From assembly GCA_900553935.1 (NCBI GenBank), contig USFK01000003.1, positions 1-34,030 on the forward strand: 34,030 nt of DNA, written 5' to 3'. Shown piece by piece: positions 13,826 to 21,466 of the stretch. How positions within the stretch are numbered: the stretch's first letter is position 1; each line of letters opens with the position of its first letter. Origin of the DNA: an uncultured Collinsella sp. Lineage in GTDB: Bacteria > Actinomycetota > Coriobacteriia > Coriobacteriales > Coriobacteriaceae. The notes under the pieces were generated by a model. That model made no database searches. It was not told the origin of the DNA and worked only from the letters and a program-made list of their open reading frames with translations. The translations under genes were made by a program, and so were the position numbers.

Positions 13826-15175
13826 ATGGAGAAGTTCATGACCCTGCTTCAGGAAAAACTGACCCCTATCGCCAATTTCTGCGGCACCGAGCGCCACTTT
13901 GCCTCCATGCAAAAGGGCTTTATGAGCGCGATCAGCTTCATCTTGGTATCTGCCGTCTTTATGATCCTCGCCAACCCGCCGGTCACGGCCGACCTGGTGG
14001 CGCAGGGCGGGTTCTGGTCCGTCTTTGGCCCTTGGCTCGATTTTGCGACGGCCAATAAGCTCACGCTGCTCATCCCCTTCAATATGACGATGGGCATACT
14101 GTCGGTGATCGTGACGTTCGCAATCGCCTATAACCTGGCGGGCACCTACAAGATGCCCAAGCTTAACGCCGGCATGACCTCGCTGGTGATGTTCCTGATC
14201 GCCGCGGCGCCGTCGTCCTACTACCAGCTTGCTGACGAGTCCGTGCTCCAGGCGGTCCCCTGCACCTATCTGGGTGCGCAGGGCCTGTTTACCGCCATCA
14301 TCGTTGCCTTGGTCTCCGTCGAGGTCACGCGCTTCTGCCAGACCAAGGGCATCACCATCAAGATGCCCGATGGCGTGCCGCCGTTTTTGTCCGAAACCTT
14401 TGGCGCCATCGTGCCTATGCTCGCCAACATCCTCATCTTCTTTGGCGGCAACCTGCTGATCCAGATGATCGATCCCGCGCTGTCCATCCCCTCGGTTATC
14501 GAGAAGCTGCTCGCTGCCCCGCTTTCCGTCGCAGTTGACTCTGTGCCCGGCGCACTGCTTATCTGCTTCATGACGCTGCTGTTTTGGTGCTTTGGCGTCC
14601 ACGGCAACATGATCGTAATGCCCATCACCGCCCCGGTCTCGCTTGCCGCCTTTGCCGCCAACGCCTCGCTCTATGCTGCCGGGCAGCCGCTTGAGTTCCA
14701 CCCGGTGCTCATGTCGTTGGCCATCAACCTCATCGGCGGCACGGGTAATACGTTCTCTTTTGTGGCGCTCTGCGCGTTTAGGGCAAAGTCGCAGCAGCTC
14801 AAGGCATTTGGCAGGGCATCGATCGTGCCGAGCTTCTTCCGTATCTCCGAGCCCGCGATCTTCGGCGCGCCCATCATCTTCAACCCGATCCTCATGATTC
14901 CGTTTGTGCTAGGCGGCATGATCTCGGCCCTGCTGTATTGGGGTGCGGTCTCACTGGGTCTTGTCTCTAACTTCTACATCTTGGTGAGCGGCACGTTCCC
15001 CATCTTCGTTCAGGGCTTTGTCCAGTGCCTCGACCCGCGCATCTGGGTGTTTACGATCGTTTTGATCGTGGTCATGGCTGTGGTCTGGTACCCGTTCTTT
15101 AAGGTGTACGATAACCAGCTCCTGGCTCAGGAGCAGGAGAACGCCGCGGCAGCTTCTGCCGAGGATGCTGAGTAG
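13826..15175 (+). CDS. PTS lactose/cellobiose-family EIIC permease
   Basis: This 449-residue polytopic membrane protein imports and phosphorylates a beta-glucoside or related disaccharide. The conserved FGVHGN (256-261) and SEPAIFGAP (341-349) contain His259 and Glu342, equivalent to the substrate-contacting His and Glu of the ChbC structure. About ten hydrophobic segments are visible, and a hydrophilic Ala/Glu-rich tail ends the protein. TAGGAGG gives a strong ribosome-binding site. The stop codon is one base before the GH1 start. Sugar specificity cannot be read from sequence; the GH1 partner suggests cellobiose or aryl-beta-glucosides. Confidence 0.93.
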   Translation: MEKFMTLLQEKLTPIANFCGTERHFASMQKGFMSAISFILVSAVFMILANPPVTADLVAQGGFWSVFGPWLDFATANKLTLLIPFNMTMGILSVIVTFAIAYNLAGTYKMPKLNAGMTSLVMFLIAAAPSSYYQLADESVLQAVPCTYLGAQGLFTAIIVALVSVEVTRFCQTKGITIKMPDGVPPFLSETFGAIVPMLANILIFFGGNLLIQMIDPALSIPSVIEKLLAAPLSVAVDSVPGALLICFMTLLFWCFGVHGNMIVMPITAPVSLAAFAANASLYAAGQPLEFHPVLMSLAINLIGGTGNTFSFVALCAFRAKSQQLKAFGRASIVPSFFRISEPAIFGAPIIFNPILMIPFVLGGMISALLYWGAVSLGLVSNFYILVSGTFPIFVQGFVQCLDPRIWVFTIVLIVVMAVVWYPFFKVYDNQLLAQEQENAAAASAEDAE

Positions 15176-15176
15176 C

Positions 15177-16631
15177 ATGAGTTACTTTGACAGAACGTCT
15201 GCCGCCGGTATGCCCGAGGGCTTTTTGTGGGGCGGCGCGCTCGCCGCCAACCAGGCCGAATGGGGCTGGAACGAGGGCGGCCGCGGCATGTCGCACTCCG
15301 ACCTGATCCCACAGGGTTCCGACCGCTGGGATGTAATGTTTGGCAGGCAAAAGCCCGTGGACGATCCGGACAGGCTGTATCCATGCCGCTGGGGCAACGA
15401 CTTCTTCCATCATTGGCACGAGGATGTCGAACTCTTTGCCGAGATGGGCTTTAAGTGCCTGCGTCTTTCAATTTGCTGGAGCCGTATTTTTCCCACAGGG
15501 ATGGAGACCGAGCCCAACGGCGAGGGCTTGGAGTTTTACCGTCAGGTATTCGAGGCGCTGCGCGAGCATGGAATCGAGCCGCTTGTGACGCTGTCGCACT
15601 ACGACTATCCGTTGGCTCTGGTCGAGCGCTATGGTGGCTGGCAAAGCCGAGAGATGATCGAGCGGTATGCGCACTACGTCGAGACCGTCGGACGCGCGTA
15701 CCAGGGCCTCGTGCGTTATTGGCTTACGTTCAACGAGATCAACAGCGTGGCGCTGTCCTATCTCAACGCGGGTGTCACGCTCGAGGATGAGCGTGACCGT
15801 GCAGCCGTGACCGCGGCGTTCTCGCACCATATGTTTATGGCGAGCGCTCGCGCTGTCGAGATTCTGCACAAGATCGATCCCGCAAACAAGGTGGGTTGCA
15901 TGGTCGCTGCCGGTGCGACCTATCCGTACCGTTGTGCGCCCGAGGACGTATGGCTTGCGTATGAGGAGGACCGCGGCCGCTACTTCTACACAGACGTGAT
16001 GGCTGCGGGCGCCTATCCTGCTTGGAAGCTGCGTGCACTCGAGAAAGAGGGTGTTCACGTGCCCTTTGAGCCGGGCGATACGGAGTATCTGGCAGAGCAT
16101 ACGGTCGACTTCATCTCGTTCTCGTACTATTGCTCGCGCTTGGTGTGCGCCGATGATCAGGTGATCGCCGAGAAGGCGGAGGGCAACGTGTTCCCGACGT
16201 TGCGCAATCCGTACCTCAAGGATAAAGAGACTGCCTGGAAGTGGCAGATCGATGCGCTGGGTTTGCGCGTGACGCTTGCCGGCTACCACGATCGTTACCA
16301 TCTTCCGCTCTTTATCGCCGAGAACGGTGTGGGCGGACTCGATGCGCTGGAAGACGGCAAAGTCCACGATGCGTATCATATTGATTACCTGCGAAGGCAT
16401 ATTCTTGCGCTGCGCGATGCAATTGTCGAGGACGGTGTTGACCTGATGGGATACACGCCGTGGGGCTGTATCGATTTGGTGTCGGCCTCGACGGGGCAGA
16501 TGAAGAAGCGCTATGGCTTTGTTTATGTCGATGCCGATGATACGGGCAAAGGCACGTTCGATCGCTACCGAAAGGACAGCTTCTGCTGGTATCAAAAGGT
16601 CATTGCATCAAATGGCGAGGACTTGAGTTAA
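15177..16631 (+). CDS. Glycoside hydrolase family 1, 6-phospho-beta-glucosidase
   Basis: This 484-residue cytoplasmic enzyme hydrolyses the 6-phosphorylated disaccharide delivered by the PTS. The acid/base is Glu187 in TFNEIN and the nucleophile Glu382 in IAENG. The stretch SASTGQMKKRYGFVYVD near the C-terminus has the Ser, Lys and Tyr that bind the 6-phosphate in phospho-beta-glycosidases, separating it from plain beta-glucosidases. The N-terminal FLWGGALAANQ is also typical. I take the ATG at 15177, one base after the EIIC stop (TAG-C-ATG), which implies translational coupling; an in-frame start at 15165 overlaps EIIC. It is the last gene of the cassette. Confidence 0.93.
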   Translation: MSYFDRTSAAGMPEGFLWGGALAANQAEWGWNEGGRGMSHSDLIPQGSDRWDVMFGRQKPVDDPDRLYPCRWGNDFFHHWHEDVELFAEMGFKCLRLSICWSRIFPTGMETEPNGEGLEFYRQVFEALREHGIEPLVTLSHYDYPLALVERYGGWQSREMIERYAHYVETVGRAYQGLVRYWLTFNEINSVALSYLNAGVTLEDERDRAAVTAAFSHHMFMASARAVEILHKIDPANKVGCMVAAGATYPYRCAPEDVWLAYEEDRGRYFYTDVMAAGAYPAWKLRALEKEGVHVPFEPGDTEYLAEHTVDFISFSYYCSRLVCADDQVIAEKAEGNVFPTLRNPYLKDKETAWKWQIDALGLRVTLAGYHDRYHLPLFIAENGVGGLDALEDGKVHDAYHIDYLRRHILALRDAIVEDGVDLMGYTPWGCIDLVSASTGQMKKRYGFVYVDADDTGKGTFDRYRKDSFCWYQKVIASNGEDLS

Positions 16632-16647
16632 CCCTTGCAAGCCTGCT

Positions 16648-16681
16648 GCCCCCGTGGCCCGTTTCGGCCGCGGGGGCTTTT
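16648..16681 (+). terminator. Terminator of the PTS/GH1 operon
   Basis: GCCCCCGTGGCC (16648-16659) pairs with GGCCGCGGGGGC (16666-16677), one G-U pair and a six-base loop, followed by TTTT. Confidence 0.88.
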
Positions 16682-16721
16682 GCTATTTAGCTAGTCCCCG
16701 ATGAGACCCTCATTCTGTGGG

Positions 16722-17102
16722 TAGTCATTGGGGACGTTCTTAAAAGACTAGTCATTTAAGTCTGTCCCCAATGACTGCGGAAACCCGGCACTTGGGGACG
16801 TTCCTTTTCTGCTGGCAGCTTGGAACAGTCCTTAAAGCCCGCATCAATCAACTGCGGAAAGCGCATCCCAGAATGAGCGTCCAACATGGGACATAGTTTC
16901 CCTTGAGGGCCTCAACCGGAAAATGCATCCCGGAATGTTGCCGGAAAGTGGAACGTAGTTTCCCAAACGGGCCGCTAACGGAAAGTGCATCCCGCTATTG
17001 AGCTCCAAAATGGGATGCGCTTTCCGTGTCGGCAGTTCCTGGCAGCCTGGGGCTACTCATTTAAGTCTGTCCCCAATGAGTGCAATGAGTGCCCAATGAC
17101 TA
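16722..17102. repeat. Short palindromic repeat array B (TGGGGAC/GTCCCCA family)
   Basis: This array repeats pieces of array A in the same orientation: TAGTCATTGGGGACGTTCTT at 16722-16741, AAGTCTGTCCCCAATGACTG near 16757-16777, the CCCGGCACTTGGGGACG block from about 16784 through CAGTCCTTAA near 16835, and TTAAGTCTGTCCCCAATGAG near 17061-17080. The last element, GCCCAATGACTA at 17091-17102, overlaps the stop codon of the C39 peptidase gene. Between 16836 and 17026 a second repeat type is embedded. Apart from these repeats the 468-base gap shows no gene. Confidence 0.8.
16856..17025. repeat. GGAAAGYGCATCCC repeat cluster
   Basis: Copies on the plus strand are at 16856-16869 (GGAAAGCGCATCCC), 16918-16931 (GGAAAATGCATCCC) and 16980-16993 (GGAAAGTGCATCCC), spaced 62 bases apart; an inverted copy is at 17012-17025 (GGGATGCGCTTTCC). 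Complementary half-sites ending TAGTTTCCC follow the first two copies, so each ~62-base unit can fold as a hairpin. A diverged copy, GGGAAGGCGCATCCC, is near 10972-10986 by array A. Confidence 0.75.
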
Positions 17103-18134
17103 GTAGTAGGCCCACATGGCTTCGACTTCGTTGAGGACCTCTACGACGCCCCAGCGGCGGGCGCTGCGGCTGGCCGAGTTGGGATCGAAGACTTCAATCT
17201 GGTCGGCGTCGTCAATACCGTAAAGTACAATGTAGTGGCCCACGTTGGTAAAGGTGCCCGGCCGAACGGCGGCGATGACGGGCGCTCCCGAACGCAGCGC
17301 CTGAGTCATCGAGTCGCGATCGTTATGAAGCTCCGTTCCGTTAAGTCCCAACTGCCACGCACCGCTTGTCATAAACGACCATTCGGTTGCGCCGGTGGGG
17401 GCGTAATTGCCTGCCTCGGAAAGCGCGCACATATCGACGGGAGTCATATCGGTGCGTCCCGTCTTAAAGATATAGACCATGGTGAGGCACGTAGGCCCGC
17501 AAGCATTTTGGCGGATGGTGCCGCCGGCGTAAGGCAGCTCCGACCATGCAGGGTCGATCTGATAGATATGGGGCATCGTGCCGGCTTGCCATTGCGAGCG
17601 CGGGGTCGAAAAGGCGAAAGAATAACCGGGCGCGACGGGGGCCTTGAGCAGCTTGTCCTCGGCGGTGGGCTCGAGACCGGCCGAGCCGTGGGACATACAG
17701 GAGCTCATAAGCACAAAGACCAGACAGGTGAGGATAGAGCACAGTGCGAGGCAAAGCCGACGAGCCGGCAGGGCGGGGGCATTCACGTACGATGTCGAGC
17801 GGTAGGGCTTGCCGTCGCGTCCGCCTTGGGGATGCGAAAAGAAGCGGTTGATATGGCTGCCGGGCTGACGTGCGCCGTTGCGGCGCAGTTGCGGAACCTC
17901 GGCTTGGCGCTGTCGAGTGCGCGCGCCCAAGCGGCTATCTTGCTGTGCGCTTGTGCCCGTGCTCGGACGGCCACTCTGCCGTGTTCTGTTTGTCTGCTGC
18001 CGAGACGAAGGCCTGGGTTGCTCTTGAGGGCGTTGCGGATTGCTGCTCGTGGCACTTCTGGGCGTCGGCGTGGTGCGGCCAGCAAGGCGAACGCTTTGTC
18101 GCCGTTGATCACCGTCGTTGTATCCGTATGCCAT
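17100..18134 (-). CDS. Membrane-anchored C39-like cysteine peptidase
   Basis: This 344-residue protein has three parts: a hydrophilic Arg/Gln/Pro/Ser-rich, probably disordered N-terminus (1-120); one hydrophobic segment, LCLALCSILTCLVFVLMSSC (127-146); and a C-terminal peptidase-like domain of the C39/papain-like group. Likely catalytic residues are Cys212 in NACGPTC, His300 in VGHYIVL and Asp317 in VFDPNS; Gln209 just before may form the oxyanion hole. The positive charge before the segment predicts an N-in topology with the catalytic domain outside, unless the Cys near the end of the segment makes it a lipoprotein-like anchor. Substrate is unknown. The gene stands alone; the stop codon overlaps repeat array B. 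The ATG at 18134 is preceded by a weak AAGGCGG site. Confidence 0.8.
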   Translation of the reverse strand: MAYGYNDGDQRRQSVRLAGRTTPTPRSATSSNPQRPQEQPRPSSRQQTNRTRQSGRPSTGTSAQQDSRLGARTRQRQAEVPQLRRNGARQPGSHINRFFSHPQGGRDGKPYRSTSYVNAPALPARRLCLALCSILTCLVFVLMSSCMSHGSAGLEPTAEDKLLKAPVAPGYSFAFSTPRSQWQAGTMPHIYQIDPAWSELPYAGGTIRQNACGPTCLTMVYIFKTGRTDMTPVDMCALSEAGNYAPTGATEWSFMTSGAWQLGLNGTELHNDRDSMTQALRSGAPVIAAVRPGTFTNVGHYIVLYGIDDADQIEVFDPNSASRSARRWGVVEVLNEVEAMWAYY

Positions 18135-18494
18135 TCGTACCGCCTTGTCTCATGTATAACCTGTCTATCCTACAAAAAAGATGTGCAACAAATGGGTCCG
18201 CGCGTCAAAAGCTCGGTAAACGGTACGAAAGGCGCAAAACACACGGCCTCAAAAACATCTCTATATGCGTCCGATGAGCGTACGCCCGTCGGACGGGCGA
18301 CAACAATGAGCGGCAAACCGTGCCGTTCGTCCCAAAAACGGCGCCGTTCGTTTTGCAGTTCTGCCTTCGGTCGAGCTACAAACGGCGCTGCTGTGCCAAA
18401 GACGTATCTTAAAGCCACGAAATAAAAGCGCGCGGCAAAACAGACCGCGCAAGGGGTGACGTCAAGGGGCGTCAAATAGGAAAGGAGGGGAACA
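18135..18494. other. Divergent intergenic region, C39 gene / permease gene
   Basis: 360 bases without a supportable gene. GCGCGG (18430-18435) and CCGCGC (18445-18450) make a stem preceded by AATAAAA, so on the minus strand it would look like a terminator with a U-run, although no minus-strand gene ends there. A CGTCCGA/TCGGACG inverted repeat lies near 18268-18295. GGAAAGGAGGGG just before 18495 is a strong ribosome-binding site for the permease gene. Confidence 0.45.
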
Positions 18495-19946
18495 ATGGCG
18501 GACAAGAACGCAGAAGTTGCAGTTGAGGATAACGGCGGCATGAAGAAAACGCTTTCGCTCTGGAACTTCTTCACCATCGGTTTCGGTGCCATCATCGGTA
18601 CCGGTTGGGTTCTGCAGGTCGGCGACTGGATGGTCGTGGGCGGCGGTCCCGTTCCCGCTATGATCGCATTCCTCTTGGGTGCAATCTTCCTCGTGCCCGT
18701 CGGAGCTGTTTTCGGTGAGCTCACGGCTGCTATCCCCATCTCGGGCGGCATCGTCGAGTATGTCGATCGTAGCTTTGGCCGTACGCTGAGCTACATCACC
18801 GGATGGCTCTTGGCCCTGGGCAACGGCATCCTGTGCCCGTGGGAGGCCATCGCCATCTCGACGCTCGTGTCCGAGATGTTCGGCAGCCTGCCCGGCCTTG
18901 AGTGGCTGCGCGCCGTCAAGCTCTACACCATCCTGGGCGCCGACGTTTACCTGTTCCCGACGCTGATCGCGCTCGGCTTTGCAGTCTACGTCATCTTCCT
19001 CAACTTCCGCGGTGCCAGCTCGGCTGCCAAGCTCCAGGCCTTCCTGACTAAGGCCCTGCTCTGCGGCATGCTGCTCGCCATGGGTGTCTCGCTGTTCACC
19101 GGTTCGCCGGAACACGCCATGCCCGTGTTCTCCCAGGTCACCGGTGCTGGCGGCGGCAAGCCCGCTACCGAGGGCACCAGCCTGTTCGCCGGCATCGTGT
19201 CGGTCCTGGTTTTGACCCCGTTCTTCTACGCCGGCTTCGATACCATTCCTCAGCAGGCTGAGGAAGCAGCCGAGGGCCTCAACTGGAACAAGTTCGGCAA
19301 GATCATCTCCCTGGCCCTGCTGGCCGCCGGCGGCTTCTACATGGTCTGCATCTACTCGTTCGGCACCATCCTCGACTGGCATGAGTTTGTTAAGAGCCCG
19401 GTTCCCGCGCTTGCCTGCCTCAAGGGCATCAACATGCTTCTGTACCTGGCCATGCTCGTCATCGCCACGCTTGGACCCATGGGCCCGATGAACTCCTTCT
19501 ACGGCGCCACGAGCCGCATCATGCTCGCCATGGGCCGCAAGGGCCAGCTGCCCGAGAAGTTCGCCGAGGTCGATCCCAAGTCCGGCGCTCCCAAGCTCGC
19601 CTGCGCCGTTCTGGGCGTCATCACCGTCATCGGTCCGTTCCTGGGCAAGAACATGCTCATCCCTCTGACCAACGTGTCGGCTCTCGCCTTCATCTTCTCC
19701 TGCGGCATGGTCGCCCTCGCTTGCCTGCGCATGCGCTTCACTGAGCCCGACCTGCCTCGTCCCTACGAGGTGCCCGGCGGCAAGTTTGGCATCAGCCTCG
19801 CTGTCGCTGCCTGCGCCGTCATCATTGGCCTGCTTGTGGTCCCGTTCTCTCCCGCCTCCCTCAACATGGTGGAGTGGAGCATCGTGATCGGCTGGCTGGC
19901 CGTTGGCCTGGCCCTCATGGCCTTCACCAATTCCCGCAAAAAATAA
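18495..19946 (+). CDS. APC-superfamily amino-acid permease
   Basis: A 483-residue polytopic membrane protein with about twelve hydrophobic segments. GFGAIIGTGW (29-38) in the first segment is the Gly-rich substrate/ion-binding motif of the APC family, and PFFYAGFDTIPQQAEE around residue 240 matches the sixth-segment region of the family. Substrate is not readable; amino acids or small amines are usual. AAAGGAGGGG lies eight bases before the ATG. The downstream amidohydrolase, 131 bases away, is likely functionally linked: import of a compound that the enzyme hydrolyses. Codon use is strongly C-ending, as in highly expressed genes of this window. Confidence 0.88.
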   Translation: MADKNAEVAVEDNGGMKKTLSLWNFFTIGFGAIIGTGWVLQVGDWMVVGGGPVPAMIAFLLGAIFLVPVGAVFGELTAAIPISGGIVEYVDRSFGRTLSYITGWLLALGNGILCPWEAIAISTLVSEMFGSLPGLEWLRAVKLYTILGADVYLFPTLIALGFAVYVIFLNFRGASSAAKLQAFLTKALLCGMLLAMGVSLFTGSPEHAMPVFSQVTGAGGGKPATEGTSLFAGIVSVLVLTPFFYAGFDTIPQQAEEAAEGLNWNKFGKIISLALLAAGGFYMVCIYSFGTILDWHEFVKSPVPALACLKGINMLLYLAMLVIATLGPMGPMNSFYGATSRIMLAMGRKGQLPEKFAEVDPKSGAPKLACAVLGVITVIGPFLGKNMLIPLTNVSALAFIFSCGMVALACLRMRFTEPDLPRPYEVPGGKFGISLAVAACAVIIGLLVVPFSPASLNMVEWSIVIGWLAVGLALMAFTNSRKK

Positions 19947-19966
19947 CGCCTAGCCCGGGCGGATCG

Positions 19967-19995
19967 GGTGCGCGGACCCCTCTCTTCCGCGCACC
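19967..19995 (+). other. Hairpin between permease and amidohydrolase genes
   Basis: GGTGCGCGGA (19967-19976) and TCCGCGCACC (19986-19995) form a perfect 10-bp stem with a nine-base loop. There is no U-run after it. It may protect or process the permease mRNA, or be a factor-dependent terminator. Confidence 0.6.
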
Positions 19996-20077
19996 GAACC
20001 CGGCACCACTTGGGTAGCTTTGTGAGGCCATAACCCAACATGGCCTCGCCCACTATATGGATCCATAAGGAGGAACC

Positions 20078-21355
20078 ATGTCCACTAAGTACGCAATCGT
20101 TGGCGGCAAGCTCATCGACGGTACCGGTGCCGAGCCGGTCGAGAACTCCCTCGTTCTCGTCGACGACAACGGCAAGATCGAGTATGCCGGTGCTATGCAG
20201 GACCTTCCCGAGGGCGTTGAGGTTATCGACGCCGCCGGCAAGACCGTCCTTCCCGGCCTGATCGACACCCACCTGCACTTCTCGGGCAACCTGACCGACG
20301 ATGACACCGACTGGGTCATGCAGCCGCTCCTCGAGAAGCAGGCCGTCGCCGTCAAGCAGGCCTACGACTGCCTCACCCACGGCCTCACCACCGTCTGCGA
20401 GATCGGCCGCTTTGGTATCCAGATTCGCGACTGCATCGACAAGGGCGTCTTCAAGGGCCCGCGCGTTCTGGCCACTGGTCTTGGCTTCTGCCGCGTTGCC
20501 GGCCACGGTGACTCCCACCACTGCACCCAGGAGCTCAACAAGGAATCCCATCCCTGGGGCGACCAGGTCGATGGTCCTTGGGATCTGCGCAAGGCCGTCC
20601 GTCGTCGCCTGCGCGAGAACCCCGATGCCATCAAGATCTGGGCTACCGGTGGCGGCATCTGGCGTTGGGATTCCGGTCGCGACCAGCACTATTGCTCCGA
20701 GGAGATCCAGGCCGTGGTCGAAGAGGCAAAGATGGTCGGCATCCCCGTGTGGAGTCACTGCTACAACAACCACGCCGCCGCCTACGACTCCGTTCGCTTT
20801 GGCTGCGAGCAGCTGATTCACGGCTTCGATATCGATGAGCGCACCATGGACCTCATGGCCGAGCAGGGCACCTTCTTCACCCCGACGATCGCCTTCCTGC
20901 CCACCTGGTACGCCACCTATCCGCCCGTCTACGTCCCCGAGCTGCACGACAAGTACGAGGGCACCCTGGTCGAGAAGGAGCTGCAGCGCAACTACGACTG
21001 CCTGCGCGAGGCCAAGAAGCGCGGCGTCGTCATGACGATCGGCTCCGACTCCTTCTCCTTCGTCACCCCGTACGGCACCTGCTCCATCGAGGAGATGTAC
21101 GAGTTCGTCGACAAGATCGGCTTCACTCCGGTCGAGACCATCACCTGCGCCACCCTCAACGGTGCCAAGATGTGCCACATCGAGGACGAGACCGGTTCCA
21201 TCGAGGCCGGCAAGTGCGCCGACCTGCTGGTCGTCAACGGTGACGTCGCCGCCGACATCCACGTGCTCAACACCGACAACATGGACGTCATCATGAAGGA
21301 CGGCTGGATCGTCGAGGCTGGCACCTTTGGCGAGGCCAACAAATACAGCGCCTAA
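20078..21355 (+). CDS. Metal-dependent amidohydrolase (imidazolonepropionase/Xaa-dipeptidase-like group)
   Basis: This 425-residue cytoplasmic enzyme has the amidohydrolase-superfamily layout: N-terminal beta domain, TIM-barrel core, then a return to the beta domain (GKCADLLVVNGD). Metal ligands are visible: His65 and His67 in DTHLHF, Lys186 (candidate carboxylated lysine, AIKIWATGG), His227 (VWSHCYNN), His248 (LIHGFD) and Asp324 (IGSDSF), the pattern of the binuclear members that include prolidase-like and Xaa-Arg/Lys dipeptidases. The exact substrate, a dipeptide, N-acyl amino acid or cyclic amide, cannot be told. The ATG at 20078 follows AAGGAGG. Pairing with an amino-acid permease suggests salvage of a nitrogen compound. 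Confidence 0.85.
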   Translation: MSTKYAIVGGKLIDGTGAEPVENSLVLVDDNGKIEYAGAMQDLPEGVEVIDAAGKTVLPGLIDTHLHFSGNLTDDDTDWVMQPLLEKQAVAVKQAYDCLTHGLTTVCEIGRFGIQIRDCIDKGVFKGPRVLATGLGFCRVAGHGDSHHCTQELNKESHPWGDQVDGPWDLRKAVRRRLRENPDAIKIWATGGGIWRWDSGRDQHYCSEEIQAVVEEAKMVGIPVWSHCYNNHAAAYDSVRFGCEQLIHGFDIDERTMDLMAEQGTFFTPTIAFLPTWYATYPPVYVPELHDKYEGTLVEKELQRNYDCLREAKKRGVVMTIGSDSFSFVTPYGTCSIEEMYEFVDKIGFTPVETITCATLNGAKMCHIEDETGSIEAGKCADLLVVNGDVAADIHVLNTDNMDVIMKDGWIVEAGTFGEANKYSA

Positions 21356-21396
21356 GATACCGTTTGTCGATGGCTGGATGTAAAACACAGTTTTTG

Positions 21397-21411
21397 ATTG
21401 CATAATGCAAT
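21397..21411. promoter_or_regulatory. 15-base palindrome upstream of the first kinase gene
   Basis: ATTGCAT-A-ATGCAAT has 7-bp arms around one base. It lies 42 bases after the amidohydrolase stop and 56 before the kinase start, in an A+T-rich patch, overlapping CATAAT, a possible -10. It is a candidate operator or promoter; nothing more can be shown. Confidence 0.4.
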
Positions 21412-21413
21412 GG

Positions 21414-21440
21414 AGAGGGTCGCTTGCGGCCCTCTTTATT
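21414..21440 (+). terminator. Terminator-like hairpin before the first kinase gene
   Basis: AGAGGG-T-CGC (21414-21423) pairs with GCG-G-CCCTCT (21426-21435), followed by TTATT. It probably ends the amidohydrolase transcript; as it is close to the kinase start it could instead act as an attenuator for a transcript starting near 21397. Confidence 0.6.
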
Positions 21441-21466
21441 GCTATGGGTGCTAAGGACAAGAGGGG

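Noticed and set aside
16722..17102. CRISPR array
   Set aside because: Repeats vary in length and orientation, spacers are not uniform and no cas genes are nearby; REP-like palindromes explain them better.
17235..18425. 396-codon plus-strand frame opposite the C39 gene
   Set aside because: The minus-strand protein has a membrane segment and a full Cys-His-Asp peptidase signature; the plus-strand frame has none and runs into non-coding sequence.
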